A stretch of DNA of 64,000 nt from Caldalkalibacillus uzonensis (GTDB lineage: Bacteria; Bacillota; Bacilli; Caldalkalibacillales; Caldalkalibacillaceae), in NCBI RefSeq assembly GCF_030814135.1, contig NZ_JAUSUQ010000012.1, positions 50,704-114,703 of the forward strand, read 5' to 3'. Positions 28,257 through 37,180 of the stretch are shown here, piece after piece. The notes beneath the pieces are model-generated. The model saw nothing but the letters and a program-made list of their open reading frames with translations. It had not been told where the DNA came from and did not search any database. Position 1 is the first letter of the stretch, and each line of letters starts with the position of its first letter. A program made the translations under genes and the position numbers.

Positions 28257-30905
28257 ATGAATGAATACCTGAAATATGCACTCAAATATGCCTCCCTGGG
28301 CTGGTCAGTGATCCCGCTGCAGCCCAAAGACAAGAAACCAATCATCAAAAGTTGGATGGAGTATCAATCCAAGCGGGCGGACGAACAGCAAATCAAAGAA
28401 TGGTGGAGCAAATGGCCACAGGCCAACATCGGGGTTGTGACCGGTTCGGTCTCCGGTATCGTGGTCTTTGACATAGATGGTGAGGAAGGGCAGAAATCTG
28501 TTGAAGAAAATAATTTTAAGCTACCCTGGACGGCTATCTCTAACACAGGAAAAGGATATCACTACATTTTCAAACACCCGGGGCATGAAATTCGTAACTT
28601 CGCCCGGCGTTTGCCGGGTCTGGATTTCAGGGGGGATGGCGGATACATCGTGGCGCCACCATCCATTCATCCCAGCGGACGTAAATACGAGTGGTCTACG
28701 CCACCTTGGGATACACCCCCGGTAGATATGCCTGAGTGGCTGGATGATCTCACCAAGAAAAAGCCTCTGGGAGCTACAGGTCCAGGAGCTACTGACAAGG
28801 TAGATCCGGCCAAGGTACTTCAGGGGGTACCTGAAGGGGAGCGGGACTGGACATTGTTCCGCTATGCTTGCCGGCTCCGAGCCAAAGGGTATGACCGGGC
28901 CGAAGCTGAGGCATTGGTTATGCAAGCTGCAGCAAACTGTGACCCGCCCTTTCCAGAAGAGGATGCCCTCAAAAAGGTAGAGAGTGCCTGGAATTATGAA
29001 GGGCAGGAATCACAAGAGGCTGTCACACTGATCCAGTCCGTACTCGAGCAGATACAAAGCGGCAAAACGGAGCCGGATACCGTCTTTGAGGATGAAGTCC
29101 TGGGAACATTGGCAATCTTGAAAAAGCATGAGCCTGCTGAATATGCCAAAGCCAAAACGAAGTTAAAAGGCCACGTGAACCGAAACGACCTTGAGAAAGC
29201 GGTCAATCAAAAATTGGCCAAAATGCAAAAGCTCCGTGTTGTGGATCCGGATGAGCCACCCGCTTCACTTGAAGAGATCCTGCCGGATTTGCCGATGAAA
29301 GAGCTCAAAAAACCTTACCAGTGGTCATTGAACGAAAATGGCATCTATCAAGAGACGAGAAACGGTCCCATCTGCGCGTGTCCTGTGCCGGTACTGCTAA
29401 CAAAGAGATTACATAATGTGGACACGGGCGAGGAAAAAGTGGAAGTGGCCTTTTACCGGGATCGTGAATGGAAGTACATCACGGCCAATCGTTCAACAGT
29501 GTTCAACCGGACTAGCCTCATCAGTCTAGCCGACAGAGGCCTGCCGGTGTCATCGGAGTCATCCAAACATCTGGTTCGGTATTTATCGGACTTCGAGGCC
29601 CAAAACTTACACCAGTTGCCCTTGGTTCGCTCTGTGAGCCGCATGGGCTGGGTTGGTAGCCGGTCCTTCCTCCCAGGACAAGCAGGGGATATTGAACTGG
29701 ACATTGACCAGGGGAGCGGGACGGCAGCGATAGCCAACGGCTACCGGGCAGAAGGGTCACTGACTGAGTGGAAGTTGGCCATGGAGGGTATCAGACAGTA
29801 TCCCATTGCACGGTTTATTCTATCAGCTGCTTTTGCTGCTCCACTGCTGAAGATGGTTAATCAGCGCGTGTTTATTGTGCATAACTGGGGCCCATCCCGG
29901 GGCGGTAAGACGGCCAGCTTGAAAGCGGCACTCAGTGTATGGGGGGAGCCGGAAGAAGTAATGGCGAGCTTTAATGCCACGAAAGTCGGCCTTGAGCGCC
30001 TGGCATCCTTTTACGCTGATTTGCCCCTGGGTATTGACGAACGGCAAATTGCCGGCGACCGGCAGGGTTTTGTAGAGTCCCTGGTCTATTTGCTCGGTAT
30101 GGGTAAAGGTAAGGCGCGGGGGGCAAAGAAGGGCGGCCTGCAGCAATTCAGTTTTTGGCGCACGATAGCGCTAACGACAGGGGAGGAACCTTTATCCACT
30201 GATTCATCCACAGCGGGGATAAAGACCCGTGCCGTGGAGTTATATGGCCAACCGATCCCTAATGAGAAAGTGGCCTCGAAGATCCACCAGGCCACAAAGG
30301 AGAACTTTGGTCATGCGGGCCCGCTGTTCATACGCAAGGTTCTTGAAAAACTGGACAATGAGCCGGAACTGTTCAAAACAGACTATAAGGCCATCCAGGA
30401 AAAGCTTGAGGAAATGGGCCAGGACAATATAAGTAGCCACTTGGCCGCGGTGGCCCTGGTCTGCATGGCTGATTATTATGTAAGCCAATGGGTTTTTGAT
30501 CTTGAAGAGGAAGAAGCATTCAAGGAGGCTCTAGGATTAGCGGAAACAGTGATTGGACAGCTGGAGACAGCAGCGGAGAGCGACGATGGGGCCAGGGCGT
30601 ATGAGTATTTGTTAGGTTGGGCTGCAGAAAATCATAAACGTTTTGAACCTGAGGCTTATCCCAGTCAGTATGGATGGAGAGACAGCAGGCACATTTATAT
30701 ATTAAGCAACGTTTTTGATTTGGTAATGAAAGAAGGCGGCTTTTCTCCCAGGAGGATCCTTCGGGATTGGGGGGACAGAAACTGGATTAAAACTGCTGAA
30801 GAAGGAGGGAAACGGAGATTCAAAATAAAGGAATGGTCGGACAAACTCAAGATACAAGCCAGAGTGGTTGTCGTAAACACAAAGATTGACTCAGAAGTGG
30901 GATAG
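28257..30905 (+). CDS. primase-polymerase / DUF927 helicase fusion
   Basis: About 882 residues. The N-terminal archaeo-eukaryotic prim-pol domain (1-180) shows GWSVIPLQPKDKKPI, metal-site VVFDIDGEEG and SNTGKGYHYIF. A PriCT-like segment follows. The C-terminal half is a DUF927-type helicase with FIVHNWGPSRGGKTA (Walker A). It should prime and unwind phage DNA. ATG 28257 follows GGGAGGAGG. The longer frame from 28212 crosses a hairpin (GGGTGGC/GCCACCC). Confidence 0.9.
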   Translation: MNEYLKYALKYASLGWSVIPLQPKDKKPIIKSWMEYQSKRADEQQIKEWWSKWPQANIGVVTGSVSGIVVFDIDGEEGQKSVEENNFKLPWTAISNTGKGYHYIFKHPGHEIRNFARRLPGLDFRGDGGYIVAPPSIHPSGRKYEWSTPPWDTPPVDMPEWLDDLTKKKPLGATGPGATDKVDPAKVLQGVPEGERDWTLFRYACRLRAKGYDRAEAEALVMQAAANCDPPFPEEDALKKVESAWNYEGQESQEAVTLIQSVLEQIQSGKTEPDTVFEDEVLGTLAILKKHEPAEYAKAKTKLKGHVNRNDLEKAVNQKLAKMQKLRVVDPDEPPASLEEILPDLPMKELKKPYQWSLNENGIYQETRNGPICACPVPVLLTKRLHNVDTGEEKVEVAFYRDREWKYITANRSTVFNRTSLISLADRGLPVSSESSKHLVRYLSDFEAQNLHQLPLVRSVSRMGWVGSRSFLPGQAGDIELDIDQGSGTAAIANGYRAEGSLTEWKLAMEGIRQYPIARFILSAAFAAPLLKMVNQRVFIVHNWGPSRGGKTASLKAALSVWGEPEEVMASFNATKVGLERLASFYADLPLGIDERQIAGDRQGFVESLVYLLGMGKGKARGAKKGGLQQFSFWRTIALTTGEEPLSTDSSTAGIKTRAVELYGQPIPNEKVASKIHQATKENFGHAGPLFIRKVLEKLDNEPELFKTDYKAIQEKLEEMGQDNISSHLAAVALVCMADYYVSQWVFDLEEEEAFKEALGLAETVIGQLETAAESDDGARAYEYLLGWAAENHKRFEPEAYPSQYGWRDSRHIYILSNVFDLVMKEGGFSPRRILRDWGDRNWIKTAEEGGKRRFKIKEWSDKLKIQARVVVVNTKIDSEVG

Positions 30906-31172
30906 TGGGATGTAAGTGGGATGTTCGAGTGGGATGCTTATAAATATTGATCTGATGCGGTTTATATATAATACATCCCACTCTATCCCACTAAAAAATA
31001 AAAATCATATATGCAAACACCTACACCTTGTAATCGAGTGAAAGGGGGTAGGTGTCACAATTAAGGATGGTATTTCAAAAAGAGTGGGATGTGGGATGTA
31101 AACCATTCAAAACCTTAATATAAAAGCATTTTTCAACATCCCACTCCGGAATTCAAAAAGTGGGATGTTGAA
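30897..31172 (+). repeat. GTGGGAT repeat cluster, candidate phage origin
   Basis: Ten copies of GTGGGAT or its complement occur within 270 bases: direct at 30897, 30905, 30916, 30929, 31084, 31091 and 31160, inverted at 30975, 30985 and 31138. AGTGGGATGT/ACATCCCACT and TTCAACATCCCACT/AGTGGGATGTTGAA form hairpins. An AT-rich stretch (30936-30974) lies between. ACACCTAC/GTAGGTGT forms another stem (31016-31055). The array begins at the primase-helicase stop, which suits an iteron-type replication origin. Confidence 0.65.
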
Positions 31173-31186
31173 GGAGGGATGCTTCA

Positions 31187-31573
31187 ATGAGCCTTGCTGA
31201 ACGTATCCAAAAAGAGAAAACTAAACCGGCCAAAAAATATCAACGTCCACCGATCTGGGAGGACCCACGGCCGGATCTTGAAGAGGACCATCCCTTGTGG
31301 AAGCGGTTTTTGAAACTTGCAACAAACTGGCCGGAAGAAAAAGAAGCGTATGAGTTAACCAGTGTCTTGAATGGCATGCGCTGCGGAGGGACATTGCTGG
31401 TTCAAGGTAAGAACGGAGGATATGTCCTCCGTCCCTTGATTGATCCGGAGCGAGGTTGGGCCAGCCAGGAAGATTATGAAGAATTGAGGGACAAGTTTTT
31501 AAAACCACACTTTGAGAAGGTAAAGGTAGTGCTAAAACTATTAAACGAGGATGTCAGAGAGGGGAGAATATAG
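31187..31573 (+). CDS. phage protein, unknown
   Basis: 128 residues, SD GAAGGAGGG at the foot of a 14-bp inverted repeat (31132-31145/31159-31172). Charged protein with WEDPRPDLEEDHPLWKRFLKLA. Overlaps the VRR-NUC gene. Function not recognised. Confidence 0.6.
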   Translation: MSLAERIQKEKTKPAKKYQRPPIWEDPRPDLEEDHPLWKRFLKLATNWPEEKEAYELTSVLNGMRCGGTLLVQGKNGGYVLRPLIDPERGWASQEDYEELRDKFLKPHFEKVKVVLKLLNEDVREGRI

Positions 31574-31874
31574 ACTCTTGTCTCAAAAAGAATCCACTAT
31601 CCAGAAAAAGATTGTTGATTACATTAACAGTCTTCCCGGGTGCAAGGCAGTTGTGAATCATGGCTCCGCCTGGCAGGGAGCCGGCCGGCCCGATATCTTT
31701 GCCTGCTGCTGGGGCAGGTTCGTTGCCCTGGAAGTTAAAACCGAGACCGGAGAACTGACCCGCCTGCAGATGCATGAATTGTCAAAGTGGATGGATTCAG
31801 GTGCAGTGGTTGCCGTGGTAAGAAGTGTGGAGGATGTAAAAAAAATCTTGGGGGAGGAAAAAACAGATGGCTAA
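31551..31874 (+). CDS. VRR-NUC domain nuclease
   Basis: 107 residues. It has the PD-(D/E)xK-like core of VRR-NUC: NHGSAWQGAGRPDIFACC, then LEVKTETGELTRLQ, with Asp, Glu and Lys of the active site (GRPD...EVK). Stand-alone VRR-NUC proteins are common beside phage SNF2 helicases and primases. A TTG at 31578 is an alternative start. Confidence 0.88.
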   Translation: MSERGEYRLLSQKESTIQKKIVDYINSLPGCKAVVNHGSAWQGAGRPDIFACCWGRFVALEVKTETGELTRLQMHELSKWMDSGAVVAVVRSVEDVKKILGEEKTDG

Positions 31875-32052
31875 AGGATCACTGTCTATTACACTGCAAT
31901 GTGCATATTGTGGTTCGGAAGAAGTCAAAATGACTATTGGGCAACTTTCGAGACTAAAAAAAGATATTAGATGTAAGTGTGGTAAGTGGCTGGTTAAAGA
32001 CGGCAAGCTAGGCCACAAACATACGGAAGAGAGGGACAAGCATGGTCACTAA
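31867..32052 (+). CDS. small zinc-ribbon phage protein
   Basis: 61 residues with CAYCGSE and RCKCGKW, a four-Cys zinc ribbon, and a His-rich tail. Overlaps the neighbours by a few bases. Probably nucleic-acid binding, unknown. Confidence 0.6.
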   Translation: MAKGSLSITLQCAYCGSEEVKMTIGQLSRLKKDIRCKCGKWLVKDGKLGHKHTEERDKHGH

Positions 32053-32425
32053 AGTGTCAAGTGCTGCATTGGGTGAAGTAAAGTTCCCAATGGTTGATTC
32101 TCCTCCTGGAGAAGTGCATGAATACAAGTTGACTCCTGAGCAGCTGGCTGAGATTCATAAGAAGTATGGCCCGCCAAACAAAAACAAAGGAAAGAAAGGG
32201 GCACGCAGTCCGATACTGACTAACTACGAAGCCCATCAGCGGAAGAAACGGAGAAAGAGACAGGGGAAATCTTTCCCGTTGACTAAAGAGGAATATCTAA
32301 AGTTGAAAGAGTAAGGCTGGCTGGACAAGCAAATAGCGATCGAAGCAGGGATTGATCCATCATATCTCAGCAGACAGAAAAGAGAGTGGGGGTTGAGCCG
32401 GTCAAAAAGGTCAAGCGTGAGGTGA
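32042..32425 (+). pseudogene. DNA-binding-like phage protein with in-frame stop
   Basis: An ORF of 90 residues (ending LTKEEYLKLKE) stops at TAA 32312-32314. The same frame continues for 36 codons to 32425 as GWLDKQIAIEAGIDPSYLSR and KREWGL, a convincing HTH-like segment ('knows' position, spacing and no start of its own). A single CAA to TAA change would explain it. If real, the short product lacks its HTH. Alternatively read-through is used. Confidence 0.65.
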
Positions 32426-32429
32426 TCCT

Positions 32430-32609
32430 GTGGCAAATCTGGTTATCTTTTGTGATCATTGTGGGCAGCCATTACGGATCCCAGCTGAGATGGAGCGCCT
32501 CATGATGCTGTCCTATGCGATAAAGTGTCCGATTTGCTGGTACTGGTCAGGGATTCCGGTTGAACTGAGACGGGATATTGCTGAAAGCATTAACCGAGGG
32601 GGTGCTTGA
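32430..32609 (+). CDS. 59-residue zinc-ribbon protein
   Basis: GTG start after GAGGTG. Two Cys pairs, CDHCG and CPIC, separated by 33 residues. It ends one base before the next TTG. Unknown function. Confidence 0.6.
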   Translation: MANLVIFCDHCGQPLRIPAEMERLMMLSYAIKCPICWYWSGIPVELRRDIAESINRGGA

Positions 32610-32610
32610 A

Positions 32611-32763
32611 TTGAGGAGAAACCTGACAAGGGCGGAGCGGGAGATGGTGGCCAAAATTGCACCGCGGTTGAATACACGGAACTGGGTGATTCGGAAAAAG
32701 ACCGATGAGTACCTTGTTCTGCAGCACAAGGAGACGGGGACGAAGAAGGTTATTCCTGTGTGA
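32611..32763 (+). CDS. small basic phage protein
   Basis: About 50 residues from TTG 32611, directly after the preceding stop, SD GAGGGGG. Sequence RRNLTRAEREMVAKIAPRLN, then VLQHKETGTKKVIPV. Start could be further upstream. Unknown. Confidence 0.5.
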   Translation: MRRNLTRAEREMVAKIAPRLNTRNWVIRKKTDEYLVLQHKETGTKKVIPV

Positions 32764-32794
32764 TATGAGCCAAAATATGAAGGGTGGGATTGAA

Positions 32795-33073
32795 ATGCGA
32801 TCTGCAAGCAAATTAGGTTACCAAAAACCAAAATGTGATAACTGTGGTGGTGAATTGCGGCTTGAAATAGCAAGGGAACGTCTAACCCACTACAAAATTA
32901 CAAAGAACGGGAAGCAAGGGAAAGCAAGCATTTTTTCAGATAACAAAGGAGAATATTTGAACTGTCCAGAGTGTTGGATATCTTATGATGTCGTTCGTGA
33001 CGAATATGGGAGGATTTACAAAGACGGAGAAGGCGAGTCAATGTTTATTGTTCCTAACTCACGTATTGTTTGA
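32795..33073 (+). CDS. zinc-ribbon phage protein
   Basis: About 92 residues, ATG 32795 after AGGGTGGGA. CDNCGGE and NCPECW form a likely zinc ribbon around a basic middle. An earlier ATG at 32765 has no SD. Unknown. Confidence 0.55.
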   Translation: MRSASKLGYQKPKCDNCGGELRLEIARERLTHYKITKNGKQGKASIFSDNKGEYLNCPECWISYDVVRDEYGRIYKDGEGESMFIVPNSRIV

Positions 33074-33116
33074 TGATTAACACGCTGCAAAAGCCGAAAA
33101 GAGGGGAGAAAGTTAG

Positions 33117-33269
33117 ATGCTATTAGCCTTTCAAATACTTATGTTTATCTTTATTGTCCTGTTTGGAATAGGTGCTATCGGAGATAAAGACAAAAACAAT
33201 CGGCAATTATTCACCTTAATCACACTTAGCAGCATTGGTGCGTTGATGATCACGTTGATATGGGGTTAG
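33117..33269 (+). CDS. 50-residue two-helix membrane protein
   Basis: ATG after GAGGGGAGAAAG. Two hydrophobic helices (LLAFQILMFIFIVLFGIG and LFTLITLSSIGALMITLIW) separated by a charged loop GDKDKNNRQ. Last early gene before the late regulator. Role unknown. Confidence 0.6.
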   Translation: MLLAFQILMFIFIVLFGIGAIGDKDKNNRQLFTLITLSSIGALMITLIWG

Positions 33270-33305
33270 AGTTCTGAACAACCTTTTTGATGGAGGGGGT
33301 AGGAT

Positions 33306-33851
33306 ATGGCAAAAGCAAAAACCAAAATGGAGCCCAAATTGTTAGAAGAAGTGGCTGCCATTGCAGCAGAAAAAGCACTTGAGTACCTGGAGAAAGAAAA
33401 GGAACGGCAGCAAAAGCAGAAACGTGACCGACGCTTACGGAATACCAAGTTGCTGCTTAAACATTACCGGTCCTTTAAGCTGCATTGTGAGGACGTCAAA
33501 GCGGAGCTTGAGGAACTTAATGATCCTGAGCTATTGGAAGACTTGGATACCGATGAATTTGCAATAGAATCCGTGAAGCGCAGCAAAGAACGAACCCTGG
33601 CTATGGTCAGATTCATTGACCAGATGCTTTTGGTGTATCGGATCATGTGCGAGCAATCGGGCAAACCGGAGGAACTAAGGAGATATAAAACCATCCACAT
33701 GATGTATATCTCAGACGAGAAAAAAACGGCCGAGGAAATTGCTGAAGGGCACAATATTGATCGTAGAACGGTTTATAAAGATATCAATAATGCCTGCAAA
33801 ACCTTGTCAGCATTGATTTTTGGGGTTGATGGCATCCGGATGGTTGAATGA
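33306..33851 (+). CDS. ArpU-like late transcription regulator
   Basis: 181 residues, SD GGAGGGGG. A long basic/acidic helical N-terminus and a C-terminal HTH (KTAEEIAEGHNIDRRTVYKDINNAC) of the sigma-like ArpU/RinA type. These activate packaging and late genes in Gram-positive phages. It sits just before the putative late promoter and the packaging genes, as expected. Confidence 0.8.
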   Translation: MAKAKTKMEPKLLEEVAAIAAEKALEYLEKEKERQQKQKRDRRLRNTKLLLKHYRSFKLHCEDVKAELEELNDPELLEDLDTDEFAIESVKRSKERTLAMVRFIDQMLLVYRIMCEQSGKPEELRRYKTIHMMYISDEKKTAEEIAEGHNIDRRTVYKDINNACKTLSALIFGVDGIRMVE

Positions 33852-33875
33852 ATAACGAGGGCACAAAGTGGGCAC

Positions 33876-33978
33876 TTACAAGACACTTTAATCATGTTAT
33901 TATGATATCAACAAGCAGTGTACACATATTCCGGCCTCTCCCTTCATGGCCACCTGGTGACAACTGTTGCTGGGTGGC
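33876..33978 (+). promoter_or_regulatory. putative late promoter and stem region
   Basis: TTACAA (33876-33881), 16 bases and TATTAT (33898-33903) with TGT before it (extended -10). Downstream, GCCACC (33949-33954) pairs with GGTGGC (33973-33978) around CAAC-T-GTTG. The gap between the late regulator and the packaging genes (33852-34046) carries no convincing gene. Confidence 0.5.
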
Positions 33979-34046
33979 TAAATTAATGCAGGAAATTTTC
34001 TCCTTTTGTCGAAATAGTGGGAAACGGCGAAGGGAGGGACTAGGGG

Positions 34047-34214
34047 ATGAATGAGTGCGCTAAAAACTTAAAGCGCGTCAATGAAGAAGCCGCTAAAGTT
34101 ATCAGAGAATTGTATGAGACAAATGACAAGAAAGTTGTTGAAGGCTTGGTTTATGAGTTGGCAAACCGAGTGTATGAGATGGGATTAAAAGACGGTCAAA
34201 AAGATTCACGATAA
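34047..34214 (+). CDS. 55-residue helical phage protein
   Basis: ATG after AGGGAGGGACTAGGGG. Helical charged sequence KNLKRVNEEAAKVIRELYET, ending LKDGQKDSR. A terminator overlaps its stop. Unknown. Confidence 0.6.
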   Translation: MNECAKNLKRVNEEAAKVIRELYETNDKKVVEGLVYELANRVYEMGLKDGQKDSR

Positions 34215-34241
34215 AGCACCCAGCGCGGTGCTTTTTCTTTT
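34213..34241 (+). terminator. intrinsic terminator before HNH-kinase gene
   Basis: AAAGCACC (34213-34220) and GGTGCTTT (34227-34234) followed by TTTCTTTT. It separates the regulator transcript from the packaging genes, so the genes beyond may need antitermination or another promoter. Confidence 0.75.
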
Positions 34242-34252
34242 GTACAAAGCGA

Positions 34253-35017
34253 GTGATGACGATGACTAATCCATTCTATAAATCGGCAAAGTGGGAACGA
34301 AAGCGAGCTGCCATTTTAAAACGCGACGAATACTTGTGCCAGGAGTGTAAACGATACAATAAATCCACAGAAGCGAATGTGGTCCATCACATTTTTCCTC
34401 TTGAACAGTATCCGGAATATGCGTTGGAAAATTGGAATTTAATCAGTCTATGCCATCAATGCCATGAGTGTATGCATGAGAGATATACTGGCAAGCTTTC
34501 GCCATTGGGTATGCAGTGGGTGGATAGAGTCAGTCTTAAATACGGCATCGATAAGAAGAAGCTATTTAAAACTGCGAATGGGTATAGTGTGTATCTAGTT
34601 TGGGGAAGTCCTGCAAGCGGAAAGACGACATATGTGAAGAAACACCGACGTGATGAGGATATGGTTATTGACCTAGATTTAATTAAGCAAAGTATCAGTA
34701 TGCAGGGTAAGACCAATACAGGAGAGCACTTACTGCCGGTGGCATTAAGTATTCGAGAACATTTATACAATATGGTGGAGCATCGAGAAATTCCGTGTAA
34801 TGTATGGGTGGTAGCGGGGTTACCTCGATTAGCGGATAGAGCGAGGTTAATTAAAAGGCTTAAACCAGACGAGGTTTTATTCATGAATGTACCTAAAGAA
34901 GAATGCATTCAAAGAGCTCTTAATGATAATGAGCGAGCAGATAAAGAGTTGCAGATACGAATTATCAACAAATGGTTTAATGAGTTTGAACCAGATCCCC
35001 CCTCCCTCTATCTCTAA
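34253..35017 (+). CDS. HNH endonuclease fused to P-loop kinase
   Basis: 254 residues. The N-terminal HNH domain (1-80) has CQEC, VVHHIFPLE (residues 43-51), NLISLCHQCH and MHE. The C-terminal domain has Walker A GSPASGKTT (118-126), DLDLI (140-144) and a late Arg-rich segment, resembling polynucleotide kinase or zeta-type P-loop proteins. HNH proteins beside terS act with terminase in cos phages. The kinase fusion is unusual and might act on the DNA ends. Confidence 0.85.
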   Translation: MMTMTNPFYKSAKWERKRAAILKRDEYLCQECKRYNKSTEANVVHHIFPLEQYPEYALENWNLISLCHQCHECMHERYTGKLSPLGMQWVDRVSLKYGIDKKKLFKTANGYSVYLVWGSPASGKTTYVKKHRRDEDMVIDLDLIKQSISMQGKTNTGEHLLPVALSIREHLYNMVEHREIPCNVWVVAGLPRLADRARLIKRLKPDEVLFMNVPKEECIQRALNDNERADKELQIRIINKWFNEFEPDPPSLYL

Positions 35018-35099
35018 AAATTAGCTTTACGGGGACCGGAGGCGGGCGACCCTTTCCAATAGTGCGCGCCTTCAAAAATTTTTTTTGGAGGTGAGAGAC
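35018..35099 (+). other. candidate cos region
   Basis: An abruptly GC-rich stretch (GGGGACCGGAGGCGGGCGACC near 35030-35051, then GTGCGCGCC at 35062-35070) lies between the HNH gene and terS. In many Gram-positive cos phages the cohesive-end site is here. Neither the nick positions nor the overhang can be assigned by eye. Confidence 0.45.
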
Positions 35100-35450
35100 A
35101 TGGCCAAAGTTCCAAGTAAAGAAACTATTAAACGTCGCACGATTGCAGATATGAGAAAGCTGGGAGTTCATAAACCTCAATATAATCGCCTAATTGACAT
35201 ATATTCTGAGCTTGTGCATCAGTATCTGATTCTCAATAAAGAGTTCGAGGAAAAGGGTTATCGATACGAGGTAATGACCGACCAGGGAGGCTCAAAAAAA
35301 GCACCGATCGTTGCGACTTTGGAGAATCTCAGAAAGGATATTTTGGCATACTCCGATCGGCTGTGCCTCAACCCGAAAAGTTTGGAAAATGTTACGGCTG
35401 AGACGGGTAAAACATCCGCTCTAGCCTCAGTGCTTAAACAGTTGTCATGA
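35100..35450 (+). CDS. terS: terminase small subunit, P27 family
   Basis: 116 residues, ATG behind [43 protein letters not shown] and the C-terminal [15 protein letters not shown] [14 protein letters not shown] are typical of P27/Terminase_4. It recognises the cos site. It overlaps terL by four bases. Confidence 0.9.
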   Translation: MAKVPSKETIKRRTIADMRKLGVHKPQYNRLIDIYSELVHQYLILNKEFEEKGYRYEVMTDQGGSKKAPIVATLENLRKDILAYSDRLCLNPKSLENVTAETGKTSALASVLKQLS

Positions 35451-37180
35451 AGCAGCCGAAGAATTATGATACCGTGTTGGAGTATGCCAAGAGTATTGTT
35501 GAAGGTCGAAAGATAGCCGGTCATGAAATTATCCAAGCTTGTCAGCGATTTTTAGATGATTTGAATAATCCGGACTATGATTTCCGGACAAAAGACCCGG
35601 AGTTTGTTATCGGGGTTATCGAACGGACATTTGTCCATGATAAAGGAGAAGCACTGGATGGTACGCCACTCCGAGGAAAGCCATTCCTCCTTGAACCGTG
35701 GCAAAAGTTTATAGTATACAACCTGCTCGGCTTTTGGAAAGCAGGAATAAACGAACGCCGCTACAAAGAGGCGTTTATTTTTATTCCGCGGAAGAACGGG
35801 AAGACACGTTTTGTCGCTGCGCTCGCTTGGGCACTAGCGTTGCTTAGTCGCAAGTCCGGAGCGACAATTTACATTACTGCCCATGCGCTTAGACAATCAA
35901 AAGAGTCATTTAATTTTATTCTTTACAACCTGAAACGAATGGGCGAAGAAGAAAACTTCCGAATCCTAAACAATAATCAGGAACACAGTATCAGTGGTGA
36001 TCTTGGCGATGGTTCTATTCATATCGAAGCACTTGCAGCTAATCCGGACCGTCAGGATAGTTTGAATTGCAATATTGCAATAGCAGATGAGTTGCACGCT
36101 TATACCCGACCAAAGCAGTACAACATCATCAAAGAAGCTATGAAGGCATACACAAATAAGCTTATGATCGGTATTACGACAGCTGGTGACGACATGAGCA
36201 GTTTTTGTTACCAGCGGTTACAATATTGTAAGAAAATACTTGATGGTACTGCTAAAAATGAATCTTATTTCGTGTTCATCGCCAAGGCGGATCAGGACGA
36301 ACGCGGGAACGTGGATTATACAGACCCGGTACAGCACGAAAAGGCAAACCCGAATTATGGCGTAACTATACGCCCTCAAGATATATTGAATGAAGCGCTT
36401 GAGGCACAAGATGATCCGCAGCAACGTAAGGATTTTTTGGCCAAGTCACTCAACATTTACACATCTGCAATGCATGCTTATTTCGATATTAACGAATTTA
36501 GATATAGCGATCGTAAATATAAATGGACCATAGATGAGTTGGCCAAACTTAGAATCAACTGGTACGGTGGTGCAGACCTTGCAAAGATGCACGACCTTAC
36601 CGCAGCAGCATTATACGGTGAATATAAGGACGTTGCGATTGTGATCACACACGCCTGGTTCCCAATTGTTGCCGCTACAGCGAAAGCCGAAGAAGACGGC
36701 ATTCCGTTATTCGGTTGGAAGGACGATGGTTGGTTGACGATGACCAACACACCGGTGACGAACCACTCCGAAATTGTGAACTGGTTTGTATATATGCGTC
36801 GGAAGGGCTTTAAAATTAAACAAATAGGTTTTGACCGCAAGTTTAGTGCTGACTTCTTCCGTGATGCTAAGAAAGCCGGTTTTAAATTGGTGGACGAGCC
36901 CCAATATTTTTGGCGCAAGTCGCAAGGGTTTCGACGAATTGAGCAAAAAGCTAAGTCCGGTTTGTTGTATTATTTGCACAGCGAGGCTTATGAATATTGT
37001 GTTCAAAACGTTCGTGGCATTGAGAAAACAGATGATATGATCCAGTACGATAAGGTCGATGACAATAAGCGCATCGACCTTTTTGATGCCTCCGTATTTG
37101 CTTGTGTCAGATACATCGAAGATACGGATAAAGGTAAAGCGCAAAGCGCATGGCTGAAAGGTGGTGAATCAACAGCGTGA
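35447..37180 (+). CDS. terL: terminase large subunit, HK97-like
   Basis: 577 residues. ATPase: Walker A IPRKNGKT (about residue 123), Walker [10 protein letters not shown], coupling motif ITTAGDD. Nuclease: [21 protein letters not shown] and [11 protein letters not shown] carry the metal Asp residues. Drives DNA packaging into the prohead. Overlaps terS and portal by four bases each. Confidence 0.95.
   Translation: MKQPKNYDTVLEYAKSIVEGRKIAGHEIIQACQRFLDDLNNPDYDFRTKDPEFVIGVIERTFVHDKGEALDGTPLRGKPFLLEPWQKFIVYNLLGFWKAGINERRYKEAFIFIPRKNGKTRFVAALAWALALLSRKSGATIYITAHALRQSKESFNFILYNLKRMGEEENFRILNNNQEHSISGDLGDGSIHIEALAANPDRQDSLNCNIAIADELHAYTRPKQYNIIKEAMKAYTNKLMIGITTAGDDMSSFCYQRLQYCKKILDGTAKNESYFVFIAKADQDERGNVDYTDPVQHEKANPNYGVTIRPQDILNEALEAQDDPQQRKDFLAKSLNIYTSAMHAYFDINEFRYSDRKYKWTIDELAKLRINWYGGADLAKMHDLTAAALYGEYKDVAIVITHAWFPIVAATAKAEEDGIPLFGWKDDGWLTMTNTPVTNHSEIVNWFVYMRRKGFKIKQIGFDRKFSADFFRDAKKAGFKLVDEPQYFWRKSQGFRRIEQKAKSGLLYYLHSEAYEYCVQNVRGIEKTDDMIQYDKVDDNKRIDLFDASVFACVRYIEDTDKGKAQSAWLKGGESTA

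Noticed and set aside
30897..31172. CRISPR array
   Set aside because: The repeats are only 7 bases, in both orientations and at irregular spacing, with no spacers or cas genes.
33848..34054. 68-residue ORF overlapping the late regulator stop
   Set aside because: Composition is unlike a protein and it covers the putative promoter and stem-loop; the SD for the next gene lies inside it.
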